DNA from: Trichopria drosophilae
Lineage: Eukaryota > Arthropoda > Insecta > Hymenoptera > Diapriidae
Assembly: GCA_030407085.1 (NCBI GenBank)
Contig: CM059584.1
Span: 91,029,501-91,093,500, forward strand
Direction of reading: 5' to 3'
DNA: 64,000 nt
The notes under the pieces were generated by a model. The model was not told where the DNA came from, ran no database searches, and worked only from the letters and a program-made list of their open reading frames with translations. Below, piece after piece: positions 1 to 11,392 of the stretch. The position numbers and the translations under genes were made by a program. Position 1 is the first letter of the stretch, and each line of letters begins with the position of its first letter.

Positions 1-221
1 GATTTCCTATAAAGATGGCTATGAACCAACAGAAATAATCGAAGCAAGCAGCTTGTTATTAATAACGTGGTAGCCGGACCTGTTTTCATTTTCATAAATG
101 GCACAGCCGGCGGTGTGGTGCATCATTCCAATATGGACCCAACCTCGTGGGAGGAGGCGCCCGAATGGCGGTAAGCTCTGGGCGCCAAATAAATTTTCAT
201 ACAATGTTTCCCTGGAAGTAC
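1..221 (-). pseudogene. Possible RNase H-like shard of a non-LTR retrotransposon
   Basis: On the minus strand a short open stretch (204 to 19) reads TAGCAIYENE and GYHVINNK, which loosely resembles the first strands of the RNase H domain that follows reverse transcriptase in I/Jockey/R1-group elements. No DGS motif and no full domain can be seen. It lies just beyond the point where the neighbouring minus-strand endonuclease breaks off, so it may be the 3' part of that element after a large deletion, or a separate fragment. The identification is weak. Confidence 0.25.
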
Positions 222-530
222 GCTGATGCTACCACTATGCTTCTAGTCTGCCCCCGATGTTGATGAGTGTTCTGATTGGGACCAGGTCCCTTGACATATG
301 CTCTGAAATACGGGTGTAAGTAATCTCTTTCCTTATTATTATACGAGCACGAGGAATTTCGTGTCTTGTATCCCATATGATATGTGCATACTTACAGGTT
401 ACTCCCTTCATCTGTCCCCTGTACGTCCAGGGTTCCTGCAGCAATGCTATCCCAAGATGTTGTTTGTTGAACATCGCGTGATGGATGTTCACCTGAGCGA
501 CGCGGGTGCTAGCCCCGCTTGCCATTGCTC
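222..530 (-). pseudogene. Endonuclease (EEP) N-terminal fragment, R1/Jockey-like non-LTR ORF2
   Basis: The minus strand reads AQVNIHHA near its start and then ALLQEPWTYRGQ, the first two motifs of the apurinic-like endonuclease domain (Asn, then the catalytic Glu in QEPW) that nicks target DNA in non-LTR retrotransposons. The frame ends at about 235. A different frame then continues with VASAYFQGN, the next conserved strand of the domain, showing a frameshift. The rest of ORF2 (reverse transcriptase) is missing. The same domain occurs in the plus-strand relative at 5323-5939. Confidence 0.7.
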
Positions 531-889
531 GGTTCTCGATCGGGGTCAATCGCCGAGCCTCCACATGCGCCTCTGCGTCTTCCCCCCGAGGTGACAAGCC
601 CTCAGGGTTCTGATTCAGGAGTGACAAATCGATGTCCTCGCCCGTCGCTGCCGTTGTCCCAAGGTCGGCCATCGTCAGGGTTTCCGGTTCTTGCGCCTGA
701 GGTGATCCAATTGTTGTTTCCGACCATGTGTCTTCCGTCCGTTCCGCACCCGTCTGCGTTTCCATCTCCTCGATGGTACCACTTGCTTCTTCCGCGGTGG
801 TGGTCTTTCGTACCCCGTGAAGGGGTATCCAGCCGAATCTATACCGGAGGTTGTTTCCTCCCTTGATGATGGTCTCAAGGGATTGAGGG

Positions 890-1857
890 TCAATGGCCAG
901 TGTCAGAACATGACCATTTGCCCTCCGCTTTGATGTTGAGCGTTTTCCATTCCGGTATATTCAGCCCACTTTTAGAGACATCCAGTAGGCTCATGAGCGT
1001 TTTGACTTCCATGCCGGCACTTCTTGGAATGTAGATCGTAACCACAGACGGCTTCGGGATGTCGACTCCCTCCCTCGTCTGTAGTTCAACCCCCTTCCAA
1101 GTTGATAACTTCGGTGTCACCCTCTTCAGCCAGTCCGCAGTGCCCTGACTTTCACAGTCCACCACTGGCATACTGAGCCTGAAGTGGATACCACCGAACT
1201 CCAACTTTACTTCCCCTCCGTTTGCCATCTCTTCTACGATGGCATCCTCCAGGTCTGTGAGGTTCCCCTTGCTCAAAGAGACCTGTGGGTAACCCTTTGG
1301 TAGTACCGCAACCTTGGTGGTTTTGGTTGCCCCAGCGTAGCTAGTTACCGGTACAACCTTGGATGCTCCATATTCTTCTGCAGTTCTTACTCTCTTTTGA
1401 GCCTCTTGCGGGGTAGTAGACTCCCTTTCTCGCTTCTTTTCTGCTGTGGGAGGTGGTGTGCTTTTCGGTGCGATGTTCGCCTCCGCTCTTCTTTCCAGCG
1501 CCTTGTTCCTGGCTTCCTCAGGTGACATGCCCTGATCAAGGAAGCGCAGGTACCATTTGGTGCCGGCCCGCTGAGGCCTTTCCTCGTCGGGTCATCTCTA
1601 CCACCTGGTGCTCCCAATTCAGGGAGGACTCTTCTAGGTCTTTGCTCTCTAAGGACAGGGGGTAGAGGCCTTGGTCTTCTGGCTTCTTTCTCCCCCTCCA
1701 TCTTCTTTCTGCTGTCTCGTTTAGGTGACGATGCCCTAAACGCCTCTCTTCTTCCCCGTTCATCCCGAAGATTCTCCTCCAACTCCCTCACAAGCTGCGC
1801 AGCGGTGACATCCCGCCCCAGCCTGGAGTATATTTGTTTATCCTTATGATTCTTCAT
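890..1857 (-). pseudogene. ORF1 (gag-like, DUF4780-type) of R1/Jockey-like non-LTR element
   Basis: The reading runs through three frames on the minus strand: from ATG at 1857, through a second frame near 1763-1560, to a 212-residue open stretch 1528-890. The last part holds KWYLRFLDQGMSPEEAR and a domain with YPQVSLSKGNLTDLE, TADWLKRV and WKGVELQT, which I recognise as the DUF4780-like domain of insect non-LTR ORF1 proteins. These proteins are thought to bind element RNA. The N-terminal part is rich in Arg, Lys and Glu. The frame changes show decay. ORF2 lies directly downstream, at 222-530. Confidence 0.65.
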
Positions 1858-2283
1858 GTGATTCCCACGAGTAGCTAGGAAACTATATCGTCACACCCCC
1901 GTGTGATGCAGGGCCCCGCATTACAGGATGAAGGCTATTTATAATGGGAGGGCGCCCGGTATGCCAAGGTCATCGCTTGCAGTACAGCATTCCCTGTACC
2001 ATGCATCCTTTCGGCACGATAGCTTCCAACTTTAGATTGGGGTATCTTAAGTTGGTTGCAAAAACCTCCGAGGTCGCGTGCTCCATTTCCTCTCCAGCCC
2101 GAAGGTCGGAGATGGAGCTAGTCTGCAGCCCACACACACACTCCCATTCATCGAAAAACCCGTCTATAGGGTTCCGAATCATTCATCAGATTACCCGTCT
2201 ATAGGGTTCTGCATTCACCCTCCATTCATTCCACTTTCGACTCAGAACTTCAATACGGTTTGCTAAGCCCCCCTCCTCCCCAC
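1858..2283 (-). promoter_or_regulatory. 5' untranslated/internal promoter region of the minus-strand non-LTR element
   Basis: This stretch lies upstream of the ORF1 start. Read on the minus strand it matches the leader of the plus-strand relative at 4433-4680: both carry GGATGCATGGTACAGGG and ATACCGGGCG and begin with a G-rich run. Shared position and sequence in two copies mark it as the element's 5' UTR, where such elements keep internal promoters. It contains a 17-bp direct repeat (2158-2174 and 2193-2209, core CCGTCTATAGGGTTC, period 35). Confidence 0.5.
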
Positions 2284-3329
2284 GACGTCAAGGTCTTACA
2301 ATCCAATTATAACCTCACGATTCTTATGTTGAGTTACGTTACATAGAATTCCGTGTGACCATTGAGATATCATTGATTTTATTGATGTCGATGTTTTGTT
2401 CGTTTTAGGGTCAAATTTCTTAACAATAATCATCTAGTAAATAATCTGGTAAATTCAAGAACAGAAAGAAAAAAAAAGGGAAATTATGAATTCAATTAGG
2501 AAAAGTTTATTTGAAGTAATAATAAGGAATAAGAAAGTTTATTTCAAATGCCGACCGAACCAACGGACACGAAATTTATTTAAATTGTGAATCTTTTGTA
2601 CTTTATGAATGATAAACTGAAAGATTTGTTTTTAGGAAAAGTTATTTCAACCTTTGAGAGTTCTGATAATAATTAAGCAACAGATAAAAACAAATATATC
2701 TACATAAGTTAAAAGTAATCTATTTTTTATAATAAAAGTTTATTGGCTTCTTACATAATTCGAATAAATAGATTTAGGAGTGCTTATAGTAATAAAGCTA
2801 GAGTTGAAACCCAAAATATCTATAAAAGTAAACATGAATCCGTTTTTAACAATAAAAGATTGTTCGCTTCTTACAGAACTCGAATAAATAAATTTGAGCA
2901 GTCTGATTAGAACTATGCTATAAATGAAAAACGAAATCTGTATAAGAGTAAATATAAGTTGAAATATATTTATTGTTATATATAATTTAACCTCTTTGAG
3001 CGCCACTGTGATGGCTGAATAATCAACCATCATCATAATATTAAATTTCATTAAATTGCAAAAAATAAAAGTCATACTATTTGAAATTGTCTTATAATAG
3101 AAATCCATCTGAACATGATTATGTAGCGGAACAACGAAATTATTTAATTCATCGCAGCTACAAACTAATCATTTAAATATCGGAAATATAACATAGTTTT
3201 CGTAATAATACATTTATTTGCGAAAACTAAGCTAATTTCAGTAAAACCACGTAATTTAATATACTAATTAACCGTTAATTTTCAGTTACGTAATACGAGG
3301 AAACAAGAATCAACCAATCTTGCCTCCGA
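2284..3329. other. AT-rich intergenic stretch with a degenerate 120-bp tandem duplication
   Basis: No convincing gene is seen. An open stretch on the minus strand (3108-2740) is AT-rich and low in complexity. Within it a segment is duplicated in tandem: GCTTCTTACATAATTCGAAT near 2746 and GCTTCTTACAGAACTCGAAT near 2866, period 120, diverged. Confidence 0.4.
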
Positions 3330-3545
3330 CGCTGATTGGCGCGGCCGCGAATACCCTTCGCACATACCAGTAAGCGCGTTCGCGGCGCACATAGTGGCCA
3401 ATGGCCTAATACATGTGCATTCGGTTTCGTCGCTCTCGGTGACAAATCTGCAGCTTATTATTATTTACTATATATAGTTTCCTTCCAGATTTTTTCCGTA
3501 GAATTATTTGGCACTATTATTTTTTCGCTAAAAGTGTTGCTTAAT
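3330..3545 (+). repeat. Dispersed repeat S, copy 1 (inverted relative to 12225-12545)
   Basis: The stretch containing CATTCGGTTTCGTCGCTCTC, CTGCAGCTTATTATTATTTA, TATATAGTTTCC and TTCGCTAAAAGTGTTGCTTA matches the reverse complement of 12225-12360 closely over about 130 bp, and more weakly beyond. It looks like a piece of a terminal or promoter region of an unidentified mobile element, because a TATA-like tract is conserved in both copies. No protein can be assigned. Confidence 0.5.
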
Positions 3546-3949
3546 GGTAAAAAAGAGTTAAAATGTCAAAAAAACGAAATAAAAAACTACTGTTACGAAT
3601 TTGAATTTTTGTCACTGTGTCAATATCTAAGAAGATATGCAATAATTTACACGTCTATATAAAGACAGAAATGCAAATGTAGCTCTGTAAAGGGCATTAT
3701 GGTACTGATGTGAAAGTTGTATCTGAGAATTTGATGTTCGCCAACAAGAGTCATCCACATTCTCCGAAATAACTTTTTCATATGTGTAACCCGCAACATT
3801 TTGTACACAGCGGATGAGAAAGAAACAAGCGAAGTAGCGGTTTTAGCTTCCTGCACGTTAAAAATGTTCTAGATTTATCAGAATGCAATATGCCGTTATA
3901 TATGATTTAACAGTATGCTCAACATCAGAATTATCTGTTAAAATTACGA
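3546..3949. other. Unassigned AT-rich stretch
   Basis: I see no gene, RNA or recognisable repeat here. The open stretch 3856-3647 on the minus strand has no recognisable motif. Confidence 0.3.
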
Positions 3950-4432
3950 GGTTTTCCGCGAACTTCAGTTTTTCGTTGTGAAACTTCCAGTATAGACTTC
4001 TGCGTGCTGTGCGTGAGTGCCAAGGGATTACAAGGAACCGCAGTGTTAGTGACATACCGATGCTCCCGCCATTGGCAACGAGGAAGGACGCCACTCCAGG
4101 TCCCACGCAACGTCGTTCCCGGCAGCCGCCGTCAGCCGACGCCACCACCAGTCACCGCTCCTGTCCCCGTGTTCATCACCTGTGAGTACCTTTCGCCATT
4201 TCCCCCCGGTCCAAACTATTGTTCCGCAAGGAGACGCCCGAAAAACCCACGAGTTTTCAAGTCGAGTCACCCGGTCATTTCGTAACAAGCGCCGCCGTAG
4301 AGCGGGTTCAAGCCCTCGAAACCTAGCGCCTGGTCATCGCGTTTTGGGCGTTATTGTGCTTCGATTTTTCGTAATTCGAGAAAGCTTGTAGCTTTCGTAT
4401 TTTCGCATTGTAACTGATTATGGCGTAGAAAT
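3950..4432 (+). repeat. Dispersed repeat T, copy 1 (direct relative to 11660-12165)
   Basis: It shares long near-identical runs with 11660-12165 in the same orientation: GCTCCCGCCATTGGCAACGA, CACGCAACGTCGT/CACGTAACGTCGT, GCAAGGAGACGCCCGAAAA, TCATCGCGTTTTGGGCGT and AGCTTTCGTATTTTCGCATT. Open frames exist on both strands in both copies, but none resembles a known protein. GC-rich composition against AT-rich surroundings, two copies, and position next to retroelements suggest an LTR or 5' leader of an unidentified retroelement. The plus-strand non-LTR element begins at its right edge. Confidence 0.55.
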
Positions 4433-4673
4433 ATAGGGCTGGAGGGGGGTGGGGTAAAGGACCTCTGAGGTGCCGTGACCAAGAATGGATCCCCCAATCC
4501 ATAGGTCGGAGCTATCGTGCCTAAGGATGCATGGTACAGGGGAAGCTGTACTGCTAATGATGCCCGTGGGATACCGGGCGACCTCCCACTGTACATAGCC
4601 TTCACCTTGTATCGCGGGTCGCGGGGCTCTGCGAGGTCTGACCTTTCTTTCGCTAGCTTCTCGTGGGACTCAA

Positions 4674-5317
4674 ATGGATACACAGAAGTACCAAATCATA
4701 CAAAAAAACCCTCAGGTGCCTTGCACCGAGGAGGAAGCGTCGACTGTGGCTAAGGACACTCTGATAACCGGTACGAAGGAAGACACTCGTCCAAGCCCGA
4801 TCCGAATGAACGGCACAGAGGCGAAAGACCAACTGGGTGGCATACGAGGAAGCGATGAGAAGGGCGGAGGCTGAAAGTCTCCTCCTTCCGGAGCGTCCTC
4901 CACCGAGAGTAAGCGGTTCAAGGAAGAAAAAGGCGGTATCTTCCGTGGCTGGGGCTAGAACCCGTCTGGAAGAACATCCCCCCTTGATGGAGGCCGAAAG
5001 GTGAGGCTTGTACTCCCTGAGGAACTCGTCAAGAGAGTTAAAATGACGGTACTCGCGCCACCGCCCAAGAAGGAGATTAGCATCCTGATTAAAATCTTGG
5101 ACAGGCAGAATGCTGGGTTGAGGGTCGGGACGTGGGTTGTCCTCCGCAGGAGCAGCTGCCGCATGGCACCCTTCTGGTTCTCGGCGTGGACGAAGACTCC
5201 GCCAAGCGCCTTGAGTGTCGCGGCTACCGAGCTTATCTGGGGACAGGAGAGGTTGTGTTCAGGTCAACCTCTAAAAACGCAATAAGTTCGGCGACGGGAG
5301 CTTCCAGCGAGAGATAG
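4674..5317 (+). pseudogene. ORF1 remnant, R1/Jockey-like element
   Basis: Pieces in different frames resemble the ORF1 at 890-1857: a charged N-terminal part from the ATG at 4674, then VLPEELVKRVKM near 5005-5045, and in another frame GTLLVLGVDEDSAKRLECRG followed by GEVVFRST near 5175-5270. The latter is typical of the end of a DUF4780-like domain. At least two frameshifts separate the pieces. Confidence 0.55.
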
Positions 5318-5322
5318 TTTTA

Positions 5323-5939
5323 ATGGCTAACGGTCGTGCGGAAATTTTCCAGATTAACTTGCATCACTGCAAAGGTGCCTCAGCTCAACTTATGAGGGAC
5401 CTGCAGGTGACGCATACAAAACCAGCCATGGCACTAATACAGGAGTCGTGGTGCTACAAAGGTCAGATTCGGGCCTGAGTAGGATTGGCACAGTCTACGC
5501 CAGTGGACTTCATGAAATGCAGAAGGCATGTGTAGTTCTTAAAAACATGGTCGCTGCCCTGCTACAAGAATTCTCTACTAGAGACCTGGCTGCGGTCAAA
5601 GTCTCTCAGGGAATAGGGGAAAGGAGATTGGTGATTGCATCAGCCTACTTTGCACATGATAGGGAAACTCCCCCGATGGATTTAACTAGGTTAGTCAGGT
5701 ACTGCGCAAATGCGGGCCGTGATCTCCTCATTGGTTGTGATGTAAATGCTCACAGTACTCTGTGGGGGAGCACCGACACAAATGAGAGAGGAGAGGCCCT
5801 CGTGGAATACCTAATATCCACTAACCTCGAAATTTTGAACGAGGAATTTGAGCCAACGTTTGTAACGGCAAACAGAACAGAGGTGCTTGATCTCACTCTT
5901 TGCAGCCGAGGAGGCATGCGTGAGGCTGTCCAGGAGTAG
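5323..5939 (+). pseudogene. Endonuclease (EEP) domain, R1/Jockey-like ORF2
   Basis: Frame one (5323-5478) reads FQINLHHCKGA and ALIQESWCYKGQ, the Asn and catalytic Glu motifs. After a frameshift, a 163-residue frame (5448-5939) continues with RLVIASAYFAHD, GRDLLIGCDVNAHSTLWGS (catalytic Asp and Asn) and EVLDLTL (final Asp-Leu-Thr strand). The final His motif (SDH) is not seen before the stop. The domain nicks the target site for target-primed reverse transcription. Confidence 0.8.
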
Positions 5940-6349
5940 AGGGTTATTGATAACCCTCGCTCTCGAATCACAACCTGATTCGGACCAAACTGGAACAGTT
6001 TAACTCTGCAGAGAAATGGTCCAGAAATTCAAGAAGCATGAACTGGCAAGGATTCAGAGAAAGTATGCAGGGCAGGATGAAGGGCTTCAAAGGCAAGTAT
6101 GGAGCGAAAAACGATCTTGAGCATACAGAGGTCTTTCTTAGGGGAGTCGTGATGAGGTCGTTCGAAGCCAATTGCCCACTCAAGAAAGTAAACCACAAAA
6201 GGGAAAGCTTAATTGGGGACCAGCATTGGAGCGTTGCCGAAAAGAGGCCAGGAGATTATTTAATCGAGCAAAGAAAAATGATACAGCAGAGGTCCGGACG
6301 GCTTACAAGGATAGGTTGAAAGCCTACAAAAGGTAGATTAGAGAGTCTC

Positions 6350-6900
6350 ATGCATGGAGAGAGTTCTGTTCGGAAACGGAGAGTATACCCTCTACTGCAA
6401 AATTAGCGAGAATACTATCCAAAGGAAATGATGGTAAACTACGCTTTATCAAAAGAATTGAGGTTGAGGGTGCTTTTAACCGCACCTCCGTGGAAGTGAT
6501 ACGGAAAGGAGCAGAAGAACATGGGGTGCCCAAGGAACTCATAAGATGGATTGTGAGCACCCTTAGAAATAGGTATATTTATACGGAATGACAGGGTACC
6601 CTAGTGAAGGGGATGATCTCTGAGGGTTGTCCTCAAGGTGGACTGTTGTCCCCACTTCTTTCGAACCTGGTAGCTGACAGCTTAATCAGGAAACTCAATA
6701 ACAGCGGAATCTATGCGATTGGATATGCAGACGATATTGCTATCTTCGCTAGAGACAACTACGAGGAAGTTTTGCAGGAGCTTGTCCAAGAAGCCCTGAG
6801 GGTTGTGGAAAAATAGTGCAACGAGAAAGCGCTATCGATACAACCGGAAAAAAATTGCCGTCATCACTTTCTCTAGAAGATACATGATCAAAAAACTCAG
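6350..6900 (+). pseudogene. Reverse transcriptase core, R1/Jockey-like ORF2
   Basis: An open stretch at 6604-6816 reads GCPQGGLLSPLLSNLVAD followed by GYADDIAIFAR, the template-grip and catalytic Asp-Asp motifs. Upstream, in the same frame but beyond a TGA at about 6589, is the segment PKELIRWIVSTLRN (motif between RT2 and RT3). The fingers region at 5940-6350 is poorly preserved and frameshifted. A stop near 6815 and further breaks follow. Confidence 0.8.
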
Positions 6901-7139
6901 GGAAATTGGTGCCATACGCCAGCGAAACCAAATACCTTGGAGTAACCCTGGATAAAAAGTTAAACTGGAATGGTCACCTGGAAGACAAATGTCAGAAAGC
7001 AATTGCCACTTTCTAGCATTGTAGGAGAGCTCTTGGTAACAGTTGGGGTCTAGGACCGAAACAGTTGCTCTGGATCTACCAGATTGTGTTACCAACCGCA
7101 AGATAAGATCCACCAGACACACCACACGGGTGAAAACAA

Positions 7140-7287
7140 CTTTAAGGTTTGCTTCCCCGATTGGGGGGACTGGAAAAATAAATCAGCAATACTCAGGAAT
7201 GGCATCATCTGGTTCACAGATGGGTCCAAAACCAACCAGGGTGGAGGCGCAGGATACTGCGGACCGAAGCTGCGATATCCAGTGAAA
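7140..7287 (+). pseudogene. RNase H start, R1/Jockey-like ORF2
   Basis: IIWFTDGSKTNQGGGAGYCG (about 7207-7266) is the first catalytic strand of the RNase H domain found after RT in the R1/I/Jockey groups. The domain is truncated after some 20 further residues, where AT-rich sequence of the following element begins. Confidence 0.65.
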
Positions 7288-8148
7288 TAATATTTAAAAA
7301 TACCGGGAAAACAGTAACGCAAATTTTCGTGACGTTTTTAAAATTTTGATTATAGTATTTCGTTGTTTTGAAACTTAATCGTAAATTATCTATTTACAAT
7401 CTAACAAGAAAATTTTGAATCTTTTCCTTGATTTAAAACTCTTCTTTTATTTCTGGTTTAGTCCTCAAGATTCAAGTTCAAGTAATTAGATTTTCTAATT
7501 TTTTAAAGTTTTAAACAGACTTTGAATTTTTTGATTCGAAATAATTTTCGATTTATGACATGTGTTCTTATAACTCGTAGAATTAGTATTTTTCGTAAAT
7601 TGTAAAAATAACGTTTTATTTCTCCGTCGCGATTTGCGCTCCCCTACCTTCCGCGGTTCGTACGAGTGCACCTGTCATTTCTTTTTCGAATATTAATGAT
7701 AATTTTCGCTCGCTATTCGAATCATAACATTTTTGGATTTTCCCTATTTGATTTGCCAAGTTTATTTACGGAATTCCAGAATTCGGTTCGCGGAAACCAT
7801 AATTACATTTTTTGTGTATTAAAGTGTGCATCCCGTCCCCTTTGTATCGGACGCTGCAGATATCCCGTTCCGGATCGATTACAGATAATTTAATTTTTTG
7901 TTTTGGTATTGTTTTGCTTTACGTTGGACGGCAGGTCGTTCAATCAACGAATCTGGTAGCTCGACGCAGAACCTCGAGTTGCATCGCGACGTTGAGAAGC
8001 ATCCAATCTTTTTGCGTCTTTCTTTTTAGTATACGGGTATTTCCGGCAGTCTTTAGCGATTAGATTCAAATATCTATCCCCACTCCCTATCGTCACTCTT
8101 TCGCGGTTTTCTTAATTGCGTTCTTTTTGGTTGTGTTAATTCGGTAAT

Positions 8149-9835
8149 ATGGATTCTTACGTACCTACCCCCGATACTTCTCCCGCAACGCTGCTGCCCA
8201 CGCTAACTGTGATAACTCCCACCACTACCTCAGAATACCCCACCATTGCGACGACGCGACGCCCGTGTCATTTATGGCAACAGCTACTAATATCACCCCA
8301 TCTCGCGTGCCTGGGCGAGGTATGGGCAGCCTTCTCCAAATCTCCGCAATTCGGACGGAGATCGACAGAATAGTCGACTTGCGTGACCTTATCGGCCGAT
8401 ACGATAGGGACGAGTTACTAATTTCAGGGTCGATAGAAATAATTCGTGAGCGACTCGCGCGGTCGATCATTTTGCGGGGGATCCGGATACCGTGGTCGAA
8501 TGGGACGTCAATGTAAACGGGCACGGCGATCACCCCCCCCCCCCCCCCGCCCCTATAGGTTGTCCGAAGCCGTGAGTTGTCCCGTCTACGGCAGCATGTT
8601 GAACGGACCTCTCCATGCAATCCATCCTGGTCCCGCCGAGCCCCAGCGGGCATCTTGTTTAGGAACTTCCGCGTTTCCCACCGTCGGATCGGTCACGCGC
8701 TTATTACCAAGACCCGATCTTATTCAGAGAAGGGAGCTTCCGGTGTCGTTTGCAAGGCGTGATGTACCACAGCAACGACGGGCAGGTACGTTCGACACTT
8801 AAAATCGTGATTATTTCTTTTCACGCCAGGTGGACCCCTTCCGCCCAATAGCGAAAGGGCAACGCCCCCCTCGTCGCTTGACCATGTATAACTCGCATGT
8901 CCACTTTCCGGCAGATTTGACCTATAATTTGTGTCCTTTCCAAAACCCCTATAATAGCACGCAGCTCGGCCACCCCCAAATCTCGCACCGTGCAGACGGT
9001 AATGTGTCGCCGGCTGGTGGGACATTTAACCCCGGCCTATCGATGTCCGGTGGCCGATGGCATAAATCGGGCATCGAACATTGGAGGGTGCACGGCCCAC
9101 GCTATTCAGGCAAGGAGGGGGAGGACGCGGAGGAATTCCTCGTCAAACTGGGTGAATACGTCACCAGTCGAGATTTGACGGAAGAGGACCTCCTGCGTGC
9201 CCTATCCGAAGCCCTAGAGTTGAGAATTCGAACTGGAGTAGGTACCCAAGTTTCGTTCGTTACTTCCGCGATGCTTTTGGCCAACGTCATCTTGAGGCCA
9301 GATTTAAGAGGGAGATCACTTTGCACACTCGCGGACTTTCCGCGAATTTTCTGGTGGACCCCGATCATTGCGCCCCGCGGTGATGTGTGCCCGGTTACTA
9401 CCGCCAGTCTAGCGATGCCCATCAACGGGGTGGAAACTCGGCAGGATAGCGCGACTCTCCCCGTATGTGTCGCACCCTGTCAAGGAGCCGTGACCCGTCG
9501 CCGTCGCCGTAGAGGGTCGCGACGTGATAGTTCGCTCAGCTCGCGAAATCGCATACCAAGTGCACACGATCTCGCGGGATTCCGGAGTTATCCGACGTGC
9601 GATTTCCCCGTTGGTGGTGGAAATCACGCCCAACCGTGCGAAACTGATCCGCGCGGCGCCAGCACCCTCAAGGCAGGCCACCACGATCACGCTACCCAGC
9701 GCACACGCTGCACCAGGGGACGTACCCTTACTTAGGCCGGTCCGGGACTGTTGCGGGACACCCCAACTGAGCGCCAGTGCTGGAATTGTGGCCAGCGAGA
9801 CCACCCGGCACATCGCTGCAAACAGCGACTATTGG
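8149..9835 (+). pseudogene. Gag-like protein, copy 1 (frameshifted)
   Basis: The start MDSYVPTPDTSP corresponds to MDSFMLTPAASP in copy 2. Frames change at about 8260 and several times later. The segment EIDRIVDLRDLIGR is shared with copy 2. A capsid-like part follows, GEDAEEFLVKLGEYV (9121-9165), then after a frameshift YFRDAFGQRHLEARFKREI (about 9254-9310), a pattern typical of gypsy-like Gag. At 9769-9828 the frame encodes ERQCWNCGQRDHPAHRCKQR, a perfect C-X2-C-X4-H-X4-C nucleic-acid-binding knuckle. A stop at 9733-9735 separates the knuckle from the part before it. Confidence 0.7.
8529..8551. repeat. Poly(C) tract in gag copy 1
   Basis: A run of about 20 C residues interrupts the coding region. 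Copy 2 at the homologous place (about 22003-22015) has only short C runs, so the tract expanded after the copies separated. Confidence 0.7.
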
Positions 9836-10388
9836 GGGGAAGTAGGCATCGCGATAATGGTACGCGTCACTCATGGCAAGCCGGATGAACCCGGTCCGGT
9901 GCCGAATAATACCATTTCCTCCTCCCCCCTGTTGCTGTTAATGTGTCGGTGCTGAGTGCGTGTGTATGTCGTCCTATGCGTTGATGTTGGCCCATTGCAA
10001 AATATTGCTATCCATTACAAAGTACTGCTACCCATTGTGATGTATTACTTCCCATTGCCGTGTGTTGCTATCCATTGCTATATATATATCGAGATATTTC
10101 GCGTTTATAGGATTTGCCGTCTCTCGCTCTGCGAAGCAACGATGATGACAAGATTATCACCCCCTACCTCAACAAGATTGTCTTTTGGGTTGTCCCGTTG
10201 CGCTTACTGTTGACCTGATTGTGCACAAAATCGCGTATGAATCATCCGATGGTGTATATACCTCCACCAATGCCTCCGCACATTAACCCGATAAAGTTCA
10301 TATTGCATTAGAGCGTGCGTTTAACGTCAATTACATTAACTCGTGACCTCTACTCGAACTTTAAGCTTGGGTCGCGCCAACTCGCGAG

Positions 10389-10391
<3 letters not shown>

Positions 10392-10435
<44 letters not shown>
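10392..10435. repeat. (CT)n microsatellite, left flank of the 10.4-kb CR1/Jockey-like fragment
   Basis: About 44 bp of uninterrupted CT. It directly abuts the 5'-truncated retrotransposon fragment that starts at 10436 and breaks the homology between the two gag-type copies. Confidence 0.95.
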
Positions 10436-10440
<5 letters not shown>

Positions 10441-11392
10441 AGCAAAAATTATTGTCGGGTCGGATGTAATACCTTATTCATATGAAGTAAAAGATCTTGG
10501 TGTTATAATAACATCCGACCTAACATGGAATCGCCATGTTAGTACCATATCATCTAAAGTACCTAATGTTCTTTACAGGCTTAAATTTCGTGGTGCTTTT
10601 CTTCCACCGCAGATCAAACTCACGCTCGTCAACGCATTAATCATCCCACATCTCGACTACGCATCTTTAGTTATAGCCGATTCAACAGCATATCTGAACA
10701 CTAAATTACAACGCCTTCAAAACATTGCCTTGAGGTATGTGTATCGCCTGCGCCGGGATGAAAGACTTGCGCCATATCGTCAGAAAGCCAACTGGCTACC
10801 CATAACATCTAGGCGACAGTACTTTCTCGGTAGCCTCACTCATCAAATCATCCATACCTCCCAACCTTCCTACCTTGCTGACAGATTCATTCCTCTAGAC
10901 CATTCCATTCGCCGATCTTCTCGCTTACAATCATCTCAATATCAACTTCCAATTCCTCGTACCAACATCTTTGCTCACTCTTTCCGGATCACTGCCATAC
11001 AGTTTTGGAACTCCCTGCCACGCCGCCTTCACGCATTTACATCTCTCGCAACATTTCGTACTAACTTATTAACATATCTTCTTAGGGCTGATCAACCGTA
11101 AGTTTGTTACGTTTTCTATTTTTATGTTTTAACTATGCGAGCGACTTCTAATCAAATTTACTACCTACATGTAGCTCAAGTGCAATTTTGTTATTTTTTA
11201 TTTATTTACAATGTTGTATATATAAAGATGTATAATGTGTTTACCGCCTTATAGCAGAGATTATAATATAGTTTTAAGGTTTAAGTTGTATTATGTATCG
11301 CTTATCCTGACCGAAACATTGTAACGGCAGGATATTGAGTTGATGTGTCCACGGCTCGTAGTGGCCAGGACACTAATAAACAAGTCTTCAAT

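Larger units (their letters stand above)
4433..7287 (+). mobile_element. Degenerate R1/Jockey-like non-LTR retrotransposon, near full length
   Basis: In order it carries a leader shared with the minus-strand copy (4433-4680), ORF1 remnants with a DUF4780-like C-terminus (about 4674-5317), an endonuclease (5323-5939), a reverse transcriptase (about 6350-6900, YADD box) and the start of an RNase H domain (DGSKT, about 7210). Several frameshifts and stops break it. RNase H is cut short at about 7287, where the unrelated gag-type element begins. No poly(A) or other 3' tail is seen, so the 3' end was probably lost. Confidence 0.8.
7288..10391 (+). mobile_element. Gag-coding LTR-retrotransposon-like element, copy 1
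   Basis: From about 7330 to 10390 the sequence is collinear with 20510-23130: a long AT-rich leader (shared TTCGTTGTTTTGAAACTTAA, CGTCGCGATT, CCTCGAGTTGCATCGCG), a conserved ATGGATTC start (8150 and 21628), a gag-like protein and a shared 3' tail. The protein has a capsid-like segment and a CCHC zinc knuckle, so this is the gag half of a retroelement. No protease, RT or integrase is found, and no LTR pair could be defined by eye. The 3' end is interrupted by the (CT)n tract at 10392. Confidence 0.65.

Noticed and set aside
2740..3108. 122-residue membrane-like protein on the minus strand
   Set aside because: Low-complexity AT-rich sequence with an internal tandem duplication; hydrophobicity follows from the base composition.
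4290..4330. tRNA or tRNA-derived SINE at GGGTTCAAGCCC
   Set aside because: The T-arm-like sequence lacks an A box and cloverleaf partners upstream, and the second copy (about 12010) does not keep it.
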